NCBI GenBank assembly: GCA_015179125.1
Contig: WHVA01000052.1
Span: forward strand, 62,001-126,000
From: Gautieria morchelliformis
Taxonomy: Eukaryota; Basidiomycota; Agaricomycetes; Gomphales; Gomphaceae
Direction of reading: 5' to 3'
Length of the DNA: 64,000 nucleotides
The notes beneath the pieces are model-generated. The model did not search any database. It was not told the DNA's origin and was given only the letters and a program-made list of their open reading frames with translations. The number at the start of each line of letters is the position of its first letter. The first letter of the stretch is position 1. The position numbers and the translations under genes are program-made. This document shows positions 1 through 11,125 of the stretch, one piece after another.

Positions 1-1640
1 CTGGTGTCACGATGGGCAAGTCAGATGCACTGTCGTGGCGCTCAGACCATGGGTCAGGATCAGGTGACAACAGCGATTTGACACTCCTACACCCAGAGCT
101 GTTCATTGTTCACACCCTGGAGGGGCTCACCCTGGCGGGGGAAGAACGTGGGATTGTTCGCGACGTGAAGAAGGCATTTGCGGATGGGTCACTGGAGGAC
201 GAGGTCACAGGGGCGGTAAAGAAGCTGCGAGAGTCTGGTGGGAAATCGCTGGTGTCTGCAGAGTGGGCTGAGATGGATGGGTTGCTCACATTCCGAGGTA
301 AAGTCTATGTTCCAGATGTCCAGGACCTCAGGCGACGAATTGTCGCCCAGCACCATGATTCGCGGGTCCCTGGTCATCCTGGGCAATGGAAGACCCTTGA
401 ACTTGTCTCACGAAATTACTGGTGGCTCCACATGTTGCGGTACATTGGCGAGTACTCCAATATGTGTGATTTATGCCTGCGAACAAAGGCACAAAGGCAG
501 CCACCCCTCGGTGAACTCCATCCACTCCCTGTCCCTGAAGCTCGCTGGGACATGATCAGTGTTGACTTCATTGTGGAACTGCCTGATGCACATGGCTACG
601 ATGCTGTGATGAATGTAGTGGACTCGGTCTCCAAGTGGGCACACTTCATCCCCACCAACACCACGATCACTGCAGCCAGAGCTGCGCGACTTTTCCTACA
701 CCATGTCTGGAAGCTGCATGGCCTCCCGCAAACAGTGGTGTCAGATTGTGGGGTCCAGTTCGTGCGTGAATTCACTCGCGAGCTTTATCGCCTGCTGGGA
801 ATTCACATCGCAGCCTCCACAGCATACCACCCACAGACTGACGGGCAGACGGAGCGACTCAATCAAGAGCTAGAGCAGTACCTTCGAACAACAACCATGT
901 GCATGCTTCCACTCATCAATCACCCTTCATGCTGGACACTGGGTGGTACCCACAAATGGGCTTCGAACCACATCAACCCCCATCAAACCTTGAGTCTGTC
1001 AATGAATTCAAGGAACACATGGAGGAGTCACTGTCAGAAGCGAAGTCGGCACTGGCAAAGTCGAAGGAGGACATGGCAACATACTATAATTGCTGACGTG
1101 AACCAGCACCTACATTTTTGCCGGGTGACAAGGTTTACCTCGATGCAAGTGATATACACACCACCCGTCCTTTGAAAAAGATAGCTCATCGGCAACTTGG
1201 CCCCTACGTTGTTGAATGCCAAGTTGGGTCACAAGCCTACCGTCTCCGCCTCCCAACATCTCTGAGTCGTCTCCACCCTGTTTTCCCCGTCATTAAGCTC
1301 ACTCCTGCTCCATCCGATCCAATCCTGGGTTGGCGACCATCCCCACCACCTCCACCCATCCTTAGAGAGGGCGATGAGCACTTTGAAGTTGAACAGGTGT
1401 TAGACAGTCGCATGTGAGCAAATCACCTCCAGTTCCTCATCTAGTGGAAGGGTAATGGCTATGAAGAGAATTCTTGGGAAAATGAGGGCGATGTCCAAGC
1501 TCCTGACCTCATTGCCTACTTCTACCATTCGCATCCAGGTGCCCCTCGTCGCATTCGCTCCTTGGAGGCTGTCACCTTTCAGAATCGCATCCCTGTTCCA
1601 CCAGTGGGACTTCATGCGTCAGGTCGCCGCATTCTAGAGG
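1..1640 (+). pseudogene. Ty3/gypsy chromovirus pol, 3' part (integrase and chromodomain), decayed
   Basis: Retroelement polyprotein fragment cut by the window edge. Reading from about 12, an H2C2-type integrase zinc region is seen (HHDSR...HPG...C..C), followed by the integrase core with D in VDFIVELPD, D in SDCGVQF and E in TDGQTERLNQE. At about 890-900 some 25 codons are missing and the frame shifts, with homology resuming as ASTHQSPFMLD. A stop lies near 1096. Homology then continues as GDKVYLDASDI...RPLKKI (1118-1417), and a chromodomain-like stretch (WKGNGYEENSWE) carrying further stops runs to about 1640. The order integrase-chromodomain is that of chromoviruses. The piece cannot encode a working protein. 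The family call is secure; the exact lesion points are read by eye. Confidence 0.9.
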
Positions 1641-1665
1641 GGGGTGATGTCAGGGAACATCAATC
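1636..1665 (+). other. Polypurine tract and first bases of the 3' LTR of the gypsy element
   Basis: A purine run (agaggggggtga) is followed at 1648 by TGTCAGGG, the same junction as at 17417-17436 behind the other plus-strand chromovirus. The LTR is cut off after about 18 bases by the R1 LTR repeat that starts at 1666. Confidence 0.7.
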
Positions 1666-3766
1666 TGTCAAGATTGGTTTTCAGGCGTTAATATCATGTA
1701 TTAGTGAACACAGCGAATGCCCGAATAACTTGTGTGAATAAGTATGCCGTTTGGCGAATAGGTGAACCAACAAATGTTCGCAAGATAAGAGGGTTGCCCG
1801 AACGGAGCTTGCCCTATCTACAGTCATAGCGAAATAGCCCGTGGCACTTGATGATGTAACGTGCAAGGTGTCACGGAAGGGCTGTCTAAGTAGCGACAAT
1901 CCCTTCGCCAGCAAAGGTGCCCCTTCGGAGCCCTTCGCCGATAGCACAGAAAATAGCTCGAAGGCTAAGGTAACGAAGATGAAGTATGAGAACTCACCAG
2001 TGATGCCTAAGTCCTCTTCTGGTTGAAGATAGAAATCTCCAGGAGAAGGCTCAAGGTGATGATCACAGCGAGGTCAAGTTTGCACAAGATGGACAACGTA
2101 TGATAATTGAACTGAGGAATGTACATGCCAATGCAAACTACTTATATCAAATGCTCGTAAGGTATCAGCGAATAGGGAAGAGGCTGTCGTGAGTCAGGGT
2201 TGGATATTTTGGATTAAGGTGTTAATTAGTGCCTTTCAACGAATAGAATCTATTGCTCAGTGACTGGAACCACTGTGTTCGCCCCTCTTCTGTGTGCTGA
2301 CTAAGCCCTTCGAGGTGCGCCCAGCACTGATGAATGAGAGTCACGTGACCGTGTCGACAGAAGAATGGTGTCGATCCAAGGGATAACCAAATCAAAAGTG
2401 TTCGCTTTTAAGGTAGTATAGAGTAAACAGTGATAGTAGACCCTCGACGAAGATTTGGAATAAACTATCAAGATCTGAGCTCTGTAGCTATCAAACAAGA
2501 CTACAGTAATTTCAGGAGGCAGAATAATTGATTCTGGATGATTTCGTTCATACATTTGTACTAGCTATTTATACTATGTTGATAGTAACTACTAGTGTTC
2601 AAGATATTAGACAGATGGGTCGAAAAGCTGTTTGTAGCTAAGGGGTGACTAATTTATAGTCATAAAGTCATGGGGTGATGGGGATGGTGTTAGGATTGTC
2701 TGGGCTTTGGAATAGAGATCTGTACCTAGTATACAAAGCCCCTGTCCACATGATGTTAAGATAGTAATCAGTCAGACGTGTCATGGGGTTCAAATAGAAA
2801 AATGGAGCTGAGTTTACCCTGCCCAGCATATATGCTGGGCTTGGAGATGGGGCCGCTGTCTCTGTGCCCTTTCTGTGGGGCAGCTAATTGAGTATGTGTA
2901 CTGCGGATGACATTCTCAGGTCGCTCCACAGCACCCTATATTCCTGCGCAGTCTATTGTCCTCTGCGGCGTTTGGTTCCCACACCCCTCGGTGCCTATGG
3001 CCTGGCGCCTGTCGACGTCATGGCCGATGCCATCACTCGATAGGCGCGCCGTCCCTGATCGACCGCACGTGGTCAATGCTCGAACTTCTGTACATTACCC
3101 GATCTATGGGTAATATAGCATGTCGTAAATTCGTGTGATCGTCGTCTGTGCCAACGTCTATCATAAATGTCATTTCTGTTTCTTTTTGATCTTTTTCTTT
3201 TCTTTTCTTCTTTATTAGTTTCTTTTATATATAAATGATTTGAAATGGGATAGTTGCGTTTATCACAACAGGATAGGGGTGCACAGTCATGATACTAAGT
3301 AGATGGAATAAACATACAATAAAGTGAGGGAAGAGTGCGAACATGAAACGACGGGGGGTAAAGGTGGCGAAGGCACTTATGTATGAAACCATGTCTTGGG
3401 ACCCGCATACATGCTACCCTGCACGGACTCTTTGTCTACTGGGTTGATCCCACACGACCTACGGAAGGGACATCCCGTGAACACACTTTGGCCATATGAA
3501 CACCCAAAGGGGTTGGATTGAGAAGATGATGGGGTTAGTGATGAACCATCATGCCGGGTAAATGGTATCGATCGTATTTGATGGCGTGCCTGCTGGCGAA
3601 TGATGCGAGCAGCGAATAGTCATTCGGCGAATGCAATGAAGGGTGAATGGAGAGGACATAGGGGAGGAGTGGTCGAAGTGAGGGGCGAAGCCGAGCAAAG
3701 GCGGAGGAGGTATGGTGAAAGGGGAGACGGGGATACCAAGGTGCAGGCAATACACAAGTCATGACA
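1666..3766. repeat. R1 LTR family, copy A, interrupted
   Basis: Bases 1666-2205 and 3275-3766 are collinear with the solo LTR at 7890-8894 (same start TGTCAAGATTGG and same run of landmarks to the TCATGACA end), at roughly 85-90% identity by eye. An unrelated 1.07-kb piece (2206-3274) sits in the middle. CAATC occurs just before the start (1661-1665) and again at 3765-3769 overlapping the end, which could be a target duplication with a CA loss. No coding capacity is seen. Confidence 0.7.
2206..3274. mobile_element. Unclassified 1.07-kb insertion within R1 copy A
   Basis: This sequence is absent from the collinear R1 copy at 8401. GGAT flanks it on both sides (2202-2205 and 3271-3274), consistent with a 4-bp duplication. 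No terminal inverted repeat, TG/CA end or credible ORF was found. It could be a degraded non-autonomous element; the class is unknown. Confidence 0.5.
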
Positions 3767-4230
3767 ATCTGATCATAGGAACACCATCGAAAGAGGGTTG
3801 AGCAGAGGAGGTGATAGGACCAGTGATGAACCACAAAGTCGGTCCAAAGACGTCGATCGTGCATTGATGGCGTGGCTATGGTGAGTGGCATGAACAGCGA
3901 AGATCGGTTGCCGAACAGGGCAAGGGCGATCAGAGTGTACACGGAAGTGGAGTGAGAAATGGGAGGATAGAGTATGCAAGTATGGGAAATAAACGCATCA
4001 TGACACAAAGGAGCATCCAATGGGGTTTGAGCCAGGAAGGTAAAGGGACCCGTGATGGACCATCCAGCCGGGGAGAAGGCGTTGATTGAGTATTAGTAGT
4101 GCTGCTACGTGCGAATGATATAAAAGCGAATAAATGTTCGACGAATTTGGCGAGGAGCGAACAGGGAGAACAAAGGAGTGGGGTGTCGAGGTTACTGGGT
4201 ATACAAAATGGACGGGTCATGACACTCGGC
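3509..4230. repeat. Three degenerate tandem units of about 240 bp
   Basis: Units begin near 3509, 3795 and 4020. Each carries, in order, GGGTT-GAG, TGATG(A/G)ACCA, a TCGATCG-like core, an AGCGAATA-like motif, and ends in TCATGACA (3759-3766, 3981-3988, 4217-4224). The first unit is the 3' end of the R1 LTR; R1 copy B at 8640-8894 has just one unit. The spurious minus-strand ORF at 3535-4020 is a product of this repetition. Confidence 0.6.
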
Positions 4231-4569
4231 CTCAAAGCCTCTGGTATCCATGAGACCACACAAGTATCCCTTTCAGTCATAGTGCTTGATCCTCACGTAG
4301 CATCACAGATACAACTCAATCTACAAGTGTGACCTTGATATCTGTTATTATGGGTTGTCTTCTTGGGCTCCTTGGGATCCATCTGCTAGCAGCAGATCTC
4401 GAGATCCTTCTTGACGATTCCAGCATCCCACACGTCATTTTGAACGGGGGTAAACGGCTCAAGATCACTGCAGTGCATATGAGGGTGAGTGCAAGGGTGT
4501 GTGTGCATATTGTCGATGCTATGTATAGCAGCTTTGTAGAGATATGTAGTATAGTGGATTGTGAGTAAG
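4231..4569. other. Unassigned stretch
   Basis: No ORF, repeat partner elsewhere in the window or regulatory motif was recognised here. It lies between the tandem R1 units and the 3' end of the minus-strand accessory gene. Confidence 0.4.
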
Positions 4570-5720
4570 TTATGAACTCTGAGCCGTTGTCATACCTGCC
4601 CTAAGTATGTTGACAACAAACCTTGCATTACTGGCTGTGAGGTTATAAGGGTCACTTCGGAACCACTCCTTGGTCTCTTCGGCAATCTCATTGATAGTGT
4701 AAAAGTCTTGGTTTGCTAGACTGGTGCAGAGACCCTTCAAGGCCTCTGCACGAAGTGGGGTATCTTCAATTACCTTGCCAAGAAAGCTTGTGATATCTGG
4801 ATAGATAACGTTCCTGTATATATCTTGCATAGGGATAGTAAGGGTGGTGACTGGTCCTGGCTGTGCGGCTCTGGTGGCCATGCCCAATTAAAGAGTTAGG
4901 AGATTATTCTGAAGAGAATTAGATGCAGCCATTTGTGTGAGATCATGTGGTGCTGTTGTTTGTTTGGTACCCACAGGGTGTTTCCATATAAAATTCCTGG
5001 AATAGCACCCTACATGGTGGATAGGAATAATCAATGCCGGGTGCCTCATTAGTCTATGAATAAATTTATTAGCCAGTCTGGTAGCTACCCAAGAAGACTT
5101 ACCAGAGCGCGTGCCCATGCGCTCAACTGAGGCATGGTGAATAAAACATGGGCACCAACATCATTTCCCTTGCAATACTTCCCCGGGCCACAGGTCTGGC
5201 ATCTCATACCAAGCTTCAGGGTCTTCAAGCATTGTTGCTCAGCTTCTTCAAAGGACTCTGCCGCATTCCCACCAGTAGCATTGCCACTAAGATCTAAATG
5301 GGCTGCTTTTCCTCATTTGCCACCAGGTACAGGTGTGCTGAGTTCCTTTCGAAGTGCTTCCATGTATTATATTTAGGATGTGAATCTCAGCGTTTGAAAT
5401 GATGTGATGATCATATATGCATACCTTCTTATCAACAACAACGGTCACAGTGATAATTTCATCATCCTTCTTGATCAAGATTTTGATATGTGCCTGCATC
5501 GCAATCCAGTCAGCCAATCCCATCATCTTGAGGCTAATACCTTCACCGCCAAGCCCCTTCACAGAGTATGCTAGGAATTTCCCCTCCGGCTTCACTTTTA
5601 CTCCAGTACACCCCATTCCTGGAGATTACTGGGTGAATGCCTATTTAAGCCATTTTAAGTTGTGTGGCGTTTTTTTGCTTCTTGCCCTCCTTCTCCCATC
5701 ATCTTCATGAACCATCATGT
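4570..5720 (-). CDS. Agaricomycete TE-associated protein with cysteine cluster and SAM-like C-terminus
   Basis: A spliced gene read leftwards. The exon ending near 5413 encodes a segment ending ITVTVVVDKK. A putative intron (acceptor near 5293) leads to an exon with LGMRCQTCGPGKYCKG...H...WARAL. After another intron a C-terminal exon (4570-4887) contains YPDITSFL, FYTINEIAEETKEW and LTASNARFVV. The WxC..C...YC...H...WA pattern followed by a TINEIAE/LTxxNAxF C-terminus is a recurrent architecture in agaricomycete genomes, usually near transposons; the C-terminal part resembles a small helical SAM-like domain. Function is unknown. A divergent partner gene starts at 5717, so the two may share a promoter. 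Exon limits are approximate and the gene may be decayed. Confidence 0.5.
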
Positions 5721-6899
5721 CTGATGCCCATGAGCCCAGTCTTGAAGAACTAGAAAGACTGCTCAAGGCGGAGGAGCAGGAGCAGGACACAATGTTGGAG
5801 GAGCTGAAGAAGTGGCGGCACACTGCTCAACTGCGCAAGGAAGCCACTGAGAGGGAGAGGAAGGCTGAGGAACGACAGAAGCTGGCTGAAGAACGATGAT
5901 GGTGAGCTGACACTCTGCAGAAGGCCGAAGAAGAGTGCAGGGAATGCAAGAAAGGTCATGCTGAAAATATCAGAGAGGCTTGGGAGGCTCAGGAAGAAGT
6001 TGACCGAGAGGTGAAGCAAAAGGCTAAGTTGGGAGAGCAGGAGAAGGCTAACAGCAATAACACATCGAAGGCTCAGGTGATGAATGCTGAGTATGCTAAG
6101 CAGTGGGCATCCAGGGGAAAACTGAGACCTGCACCAAGTTTTCAACAGGCAAGGAAGCCGAATGTCCAGAATGAAGAATGGAGAAAGAAGCCAAGTATGG
6201 AGGAGGATGAGGAAGTTGCGGTAAGTGGGTGTTTTTCGTCAACTGCCTTACTGACTTGTTCATTCTAGAAGGGTCTGTGTGAGAACTGCATGTTCCAGGG
6301 TGACTGGTGCTTGCTTGGGGTGGGGATGGCGTGCTGGCCTTGCAGTATGCGCAAGTGCAGTGCTTGTCTCTCGATGGGAAGCAGAAATGGAAGGTGGAGA
6401 CAATCGTTGTCTTGTCTTCAGACAACGAGAAGCTGAGGCTGAAAAAGGCCAAAGGCACTCCCTTGAGGCCATCAGGTTCCAAGCCAATGGTTGAAAGCTG
6501 TTCAGATCCTTTCGAGGGTCTCTTGAAGCCGGGTTGGGATGGTTATCCGACTGTGGCAAGTATTTTGCCGGGGGCGACAACCAATGAGCTCCTTCAGGAG
6601 TTGGATCGTGGAGATGAGGGTAGTGGACAACATGCAATGAGGGGGCACTGGTGTTCCTGATCAGGATGCGGAAGGACCTTCGGACTGTGGTCCAGCAGGG
6701 AGATTGGCTGATCATTCTGGCCAAGTTGGCTAGGAAGTGGGGTTCATATACAGGTTCGGGTTCGGATTCGGATGTGGTTTCAGGGGTAGGAAGGGGAACG
6801 GGAAAGGAAAATGAAGAAGAAAAGTGGGATAAGGGAAAACGGAAGCAGAGGGAAATGGACAGAGACATGGAGATGGACGATGCCAGGTTTTATGAATGA
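5717..6899 (+). pseudogene. Coiled-coil protein with zinc-like cysteine cluster (accessory ORF), broken
   Basis: The start MSDAHEPSLEELERLL opens a highly charged, E/K/R-rich coiled coil. An in-frame TGA near 5897 interrupts it, yet the same heptad-like composition continues (EECRECKKGHAENI...). A probable intron (gtaagtg near 6220 to ctag at 6268) leads into a cluster of cysteines (GLCENCMFQGDWC...ACWPC...KCSAC), a C-x2-C-x6-C...C-x2-C pattern common in agaricomycete transposon-associated proteins. A further frameshift precedes the acidic tail ending at 6899. Possibly nucleic-acid binding; that is inference only. It stands head-to-head with the minus-strand gene at 4570-5720. Confidence 0.45.
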
Positions 6900-7134
6900 A
6901 TGTAATTGTGGGTTTAGGAGTTTCAGGAATGTGATTTGGGGTTTTTTCTTGGTATTTGTTTCAGAAAGGCAAAAGAATGGGAGAGGATGGAGGGGACAGA
7001 TATACAGATAGACAGAACTTTAGGGAGGGGAAAGCCAATAACTACAAGCGTAAGTATTCGGCAAAGCGGCTGAGTTGAACATAGTAAAATGAGTGTTTGG
7101 TCTAACTAAGAAATTGGCCGTATAAAGAATCAAA
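6900..7134. other. Spacer between accessory ORF and chromovirus 3' end
   Basis: No feature seen. If the minus-strand chromovirus retained a 3' LTR it would lie here, but no TG...CA repeat matching the other end was found. Confidence 0.35.
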
Positions 7135-7889
7135 GGAAATTGAAGAGCCAAAGCTTTGGTTCATGGAACCCATGTCCAGGCTTGGTAGGGTAGGCCGAGT
7201 GGAAGTCAGTTACAATTCGGAAGTGTGGCCAAGTTCAGTCATGAGGACCCATGATGTCTCCTCATCAGTACCTTCATGACCAGCCCATGGGACAAGGTAC
7301 AAGAGGTTACAAGGTCTATGGCGTCAGTCGATATTGGAGTCTAAGATCTTGGAAATCTCGTACTCTGTCTCACCATTGATCTCAACTGGAGGCGGTGGAG
7401 ACTGAACCTGATTTGGGATGGTGTTTGGAGTTGTGGGTTCGAGCATAGAGACATGGAAGACTGGGTGGACTGCCTGAAGGCTGTCTGGAAGCCAAAGGAT
7501 GTAAGCTCTGGATCAGGCCTGGCCAATGATATCAAAGGGGACAAGGTACTTTTCAGCTAACTTCTTCGAGGGTGGGTTGTCTGGAAGAACTGCGCTTTGA
7601 CAAACGGCTTTGACAAACGCTAAGGATACATTTGCAAACTTGGGGGCGGGAGCATGATGAGCGTCAGCTGAAACCTGGTACTGAGATTGAGCTATTTTAA
7701 TTTGCTCTTTCAAGGCAGCATTAAGCTGGTCAAGGTCAACTGCGAAGTCTCAGGCCCGAGAGGAAGCAATGTCCCATTCGGGGTGAACTGTGAGGTTCAG
7801 GTTGTAGCCCTTGTTGGCAAAGAAGGGCGAGATGCCGGTAGTGGCATTCAGGGTGTTGTTGTACACAAACTCGGCAAGTGGTAGCAACT
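7135..7889 (-). pseudogene. Chromovirus integrase C-terminus and chromodomain
   Basis: Starting next to the solo LTR the minus strand reads LLPLAEFVYNNTLNATTG, then a stop at the end of SSRA, then DLDQLNAALKEQIKIAQ and SKKLAEKYLVPFDIIGQ. Further frames contain a PPPVEIN-like linker and a chromodomain fragment (YLVPWAGHEGTDEETSW, about 7310-7210). This is the direct continuation of the integrase interrupted at 8895. Confidence 0.8.
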
Positions 7890-8894
7890 TGTCAAGATTG
7901 GTTTTTAGGCGTTAATATCGTGTATTAGTGAACACAGCGAATGCCCGAATAACTTGTGTGAATAAGTATGCCGTTCGGCGAATAAGTGAACCGATGAATG
8001 TTCATGAAACAAGAGGGTTGCCTGAACGGGGCTCGCCCTATCTACAGTTGTAGCGAAATAGCTCGCAGCACTTGACGACGTAACGTGCAAGATATTGCGG
8101 AAGGGCTGTCTAAGTTTCGACGGTCCCTTCGCCAAACAGCATAGAAAGTAGTTCGAAGGCTTTAAGGTAATGAAGATGAAGTATGAGAACTCACCAGTGA
8201 TGCCTAAGTCCTTGGCTGGTTGAAGATAGGAATCTTCGAGGAGAGGCTCAAGACGATGATCACAGCGAGGTCAAGTTTGCACAAGATGGACGACGCATGA
8301 TAATTGAACTGGGGAATATACATGCAAATGTAAACTACTTATATCGAATGCTCGCAAGGTATTAGCGAATAGGAAAGAGGCCGTCGTGAGTTAGGGCTGG
8401 ATCGGGGTGTGCAGTCATGATACTAAGGAGATGGAATAAACATACAATAGAGTGAGGGAAGAATGCGAACGTGGAACGACGGAGAGTAAAAGGGGGCGAA
8501 GGCACTTATGGACAAAACCATGTCTTGGGACCCGCATACATGCTACCCTGCATGGACTCTTCGTTTACTGGGTTGATCCCGCACAACCTATGGAAGGAAC
8601 GCCCTGCGAACGCACTTTGGCCATACGAACACCCAATGGGGTTGGATTAAGAAGATGATGGGGCTAATGATGAACCATCATGCCGGGTGAATGATATCGA
8701 TCATATTTGATGGCATGCCTGCTGGCGAAATGCGCGAGCAGCGAATAGCGGTTCGGAGGATGGGGCGAACAACGAGTAGAGTGGATGTAGAGGAGGAGTG
8801 GTCGGTAGGTGCGGCGAACTCTGACGAAGATGCTAGGGAGTGACGAGGGGGAACATGGAGGTAACGCGGTAGGAGAAATAAACCGGTTATGACA
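7890..8894. mobile_element. Solo LTR of family R1 (1005 bp) with 5-bp duplication
   Basis: Begins TGTCAAGATTGG and ends GTTATGACA, so it has TG...CA termini within a TGTCA/TGACA inverted repeat. CAACT is duplicated at 7885-7889 and 8895-8899. Excision of the LTR and one CAACT rejoins the integrase reading frame (WSEL-LPLAE), which proves the insertion. A second interrupted copy lies at 1666-3766. No internal region of this family was found in the window. Confidence 0.92.
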
Positions 8895-9904
8895 CAACTC
8901 CGACCAGTTGTCCTGCTGATAGTTGCAATACACATGAAGGTACTGTTCCAGAGCATGTTCAGTTTGACAGTTGCTTTCAGGATGATAAACCAAGGTGAAA
9001 TGCAGTTTCATATTGAGAGCTTTGCCTAGGGAACAGAAAAAGTGTGAGACGAATTCTGATCCTTGGTCCGATGTCACATGACTGGGGACACTGTGCTCTG
9101 AGAATATGTGCAAGACAAACAGGCGGGCGAGGTCTGCAGAAGTGACTGTGTCGTACATCGGGATGAAGATGCTCTGCTTGGTCAAGTGGCATACTATCAT
9201 GAGGATTGCAGTGAATTCCGAAGACACCAGCAGCTGTTCTATGAAATCCATCAAGATGGAATTCCAAGGCTGTTTGGGCTTTGGAAGCTGCTTGAGACAG
9301 CTGTAAGGCCAATGACGCTGGGACTTCAATGAAAGCAAGTGGTACATGACTTGCAGAAGTCAATGACAAAAGACCGAAGAGCGGGCCATGTATATTCCTG
9401 TCAGATTAATGCTAAGGTCTTGTTTTGGCTGAAATGTCCCAAGAGTACATGATCATGTTTGTACTGGAGTACTCGGAGCTGGAGATTGTCAGCATAGGGG
9501 ACATATATGTGGCCATCAAGGCGGAGGAAGCCATCCTCAGTTTGTGTCCATCTACAGTCAGAACTATCACTGAGATGCCAAGAGGCTACAGGGTCGGATG
9601 CCAGGTTGGCTAGGATGTCGGCATGAAGCTTTTTGGAGTCCATCACAATGCTCATTCGGAGAACGGGTTTGAGCAAGTAGGTTGCCCAGAGGGATTCCAA
9701 CAGTTGTTGATTTGTGAAAATCAGTTGGAAGTTCTGCAGGTTGACTGAGCCATAGTCATTACCTCCCTCTTTAAGGTAGACATCCCATCGTCTAGTTAGA
9801 GCATCGGGTTTAGTACTGAGCTTTCCAGGATGGAGCGGAATAATGAGGTTAAACTGCGAGAGGAATTCAGACCAGCGGGCTTGTCGTTGAGTTAGCAATT
9901 GAGT
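8895..9904 (-). pseudogene. Chromovirus RNase H end, H2C2 zinc region and integrase core
   Basis: Minus-strand ORF 9901-9401 carries [14 protein letters not shown]...[11 protein letters not shown], the end of RNase H/connection, and the H2C2-like [18 protein letters not shown] 9347-8896 carries the integrase core: D in MDFIEQLL, D in VTSDQGSEF, E region in CQTEHALEQYL. A frameshift lies near 9370. The TDGQTER motif is altered to SNCQTEH. Not functional. Confidence 0.85.
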
Positions 9905-10129
9905 CACTGGAGGCATATAAAAAATTTCTTGTCTGAAAAACTGTTCAAAAAACTGTAAAGATATTCCAATTTTTTTTAGTGTTGTTAATGTAAAAAAACT
10001 TTGATGGAATTTTGTGTTTTTGTTAGAATTTGTTGAGCAAGAAAATTGTAAAAAAGTTTAAAGTTTTTTGCAGGGTTTTTTATGTGTTTTTATAAGTTTC
10101 TTTGTGAAAACACAAAGAAACCCATAAAA

Positions 10130-11125
10130 TGTTGTAAATCATGGTGGTAAGCTGCTGCATATGTATATGATGAGAGGTGAAGGGAACTAACACTGGAGGC
10201 ATATAAAAATTTTCTGGTCTGAAAAACTGTTCAAAAAACTGTAAAGATATTCCCAAATTTTATAGTGTTTTTAATGTAAAAAAACTTTAACATAATTTTG
10301 TGTTTTTGCTAGAATTTGTTGAGCAAGAAAATTCTAAAAAAGTTTAAACTTTTTTGCAGGGTTTTTTATGTCTTTTTATAAGTTTTTTTGTGAAAACACA
10401 AAGAAACCCTTAAAAAACCCTTAAAAAAACTTTGAATTTTTTTTACAATTTTCTTGCTCAACAAATTCTAATAAAAACACAAAATTTTATTATAGTTTTT
10501 TTTACATAAAAAACCCTAAAAATATTTGGAATATCTTTACAGTTTTTTGAATGGTTTTTCAGACAAGAAAACTTTTATATGCCTGCAGTGTAAGGAGAAA
10601 TGTCTTCAAGCACCAGTTAAGGGCTGAAGCGAGTCCAAGAGCAAAACGACGAGAACTGTGGCTTCAAAACAGCCAGCTACAATAGCACATTGGAGTTTCT
10701 TACTGCCTAAGATTCTATACATGTTTCCTAACTATTTAAGTAGCTTGGAACGAAGCTATACTAAGGTAGATATGAATGGCGCTTGTGGAGCGAACAGATG
10801 CTGCCGGTGCATGATATATGCACCGGTGCTAGAGTATGTACCTATCTGTTCATTAGGTACTAGTGCCTTGATCTGTGGAGCTCTCTATATTACTGTGGAT
10901 CTGACTGAATATGTTCAGGAACGATGGAGTGCCTTCTGCGCTCCATCTCGGATCTGTGCCTTGAGTGGCCCCGGAACCCAGCTCAAGGTTAAAGGGGCCG
11001 GCTAGATGTGCACGTGTGTGATAACGCATGCATGTATAATAGATCCCAGGCGGTAACTTGCATATGTGTGAGCGTGAGCAGAATGCACTGGGATGAGGCT
11101 TTGCATGCCCATCCATAATATAACA
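10130..11125. mobile_element. Solo LTR R2 inside miniature element copy 1
   Basis: Starts TGTTGTAAATC and ends ATATAACA (TG...CA), with TAAAA duplicated at 10125-10129 and 11126-11130. Without the nested 400-bp element and its TAA duplication it is about 593 bp. No sequence partner elsewhere in the window. Class (gypsy or copia) cannot be told from a solo LTR. Confidence 0.8.
10191..10590. mobile_element. CACTG palindromic miniature element, copy 2 (innermost, 400 bp)
   Basis: Complete copy with the same CACTGGAGGC/GCCTGCAGTG ends and a near full-length inverted repeat. TAA is duplicated at 10188-10190 and 10591-10593. It inserted into solo LTR R2, so it is the youngest of this four-layer nest. 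No coding capacity. Confidence 0.92.

Noticed and set aside
3535..4020. Minus-strand ORF of 161 codons
   Set aside because: Lies in tandem LTR-end repeats; the internal repetition of the protein only mirrors the DNA repeats.
5750..6145. Minus-strand ORF rich in Leu/Ser
   Set aside because: Antisense of the E/K-rich coiled coil; low-complexity shadow.
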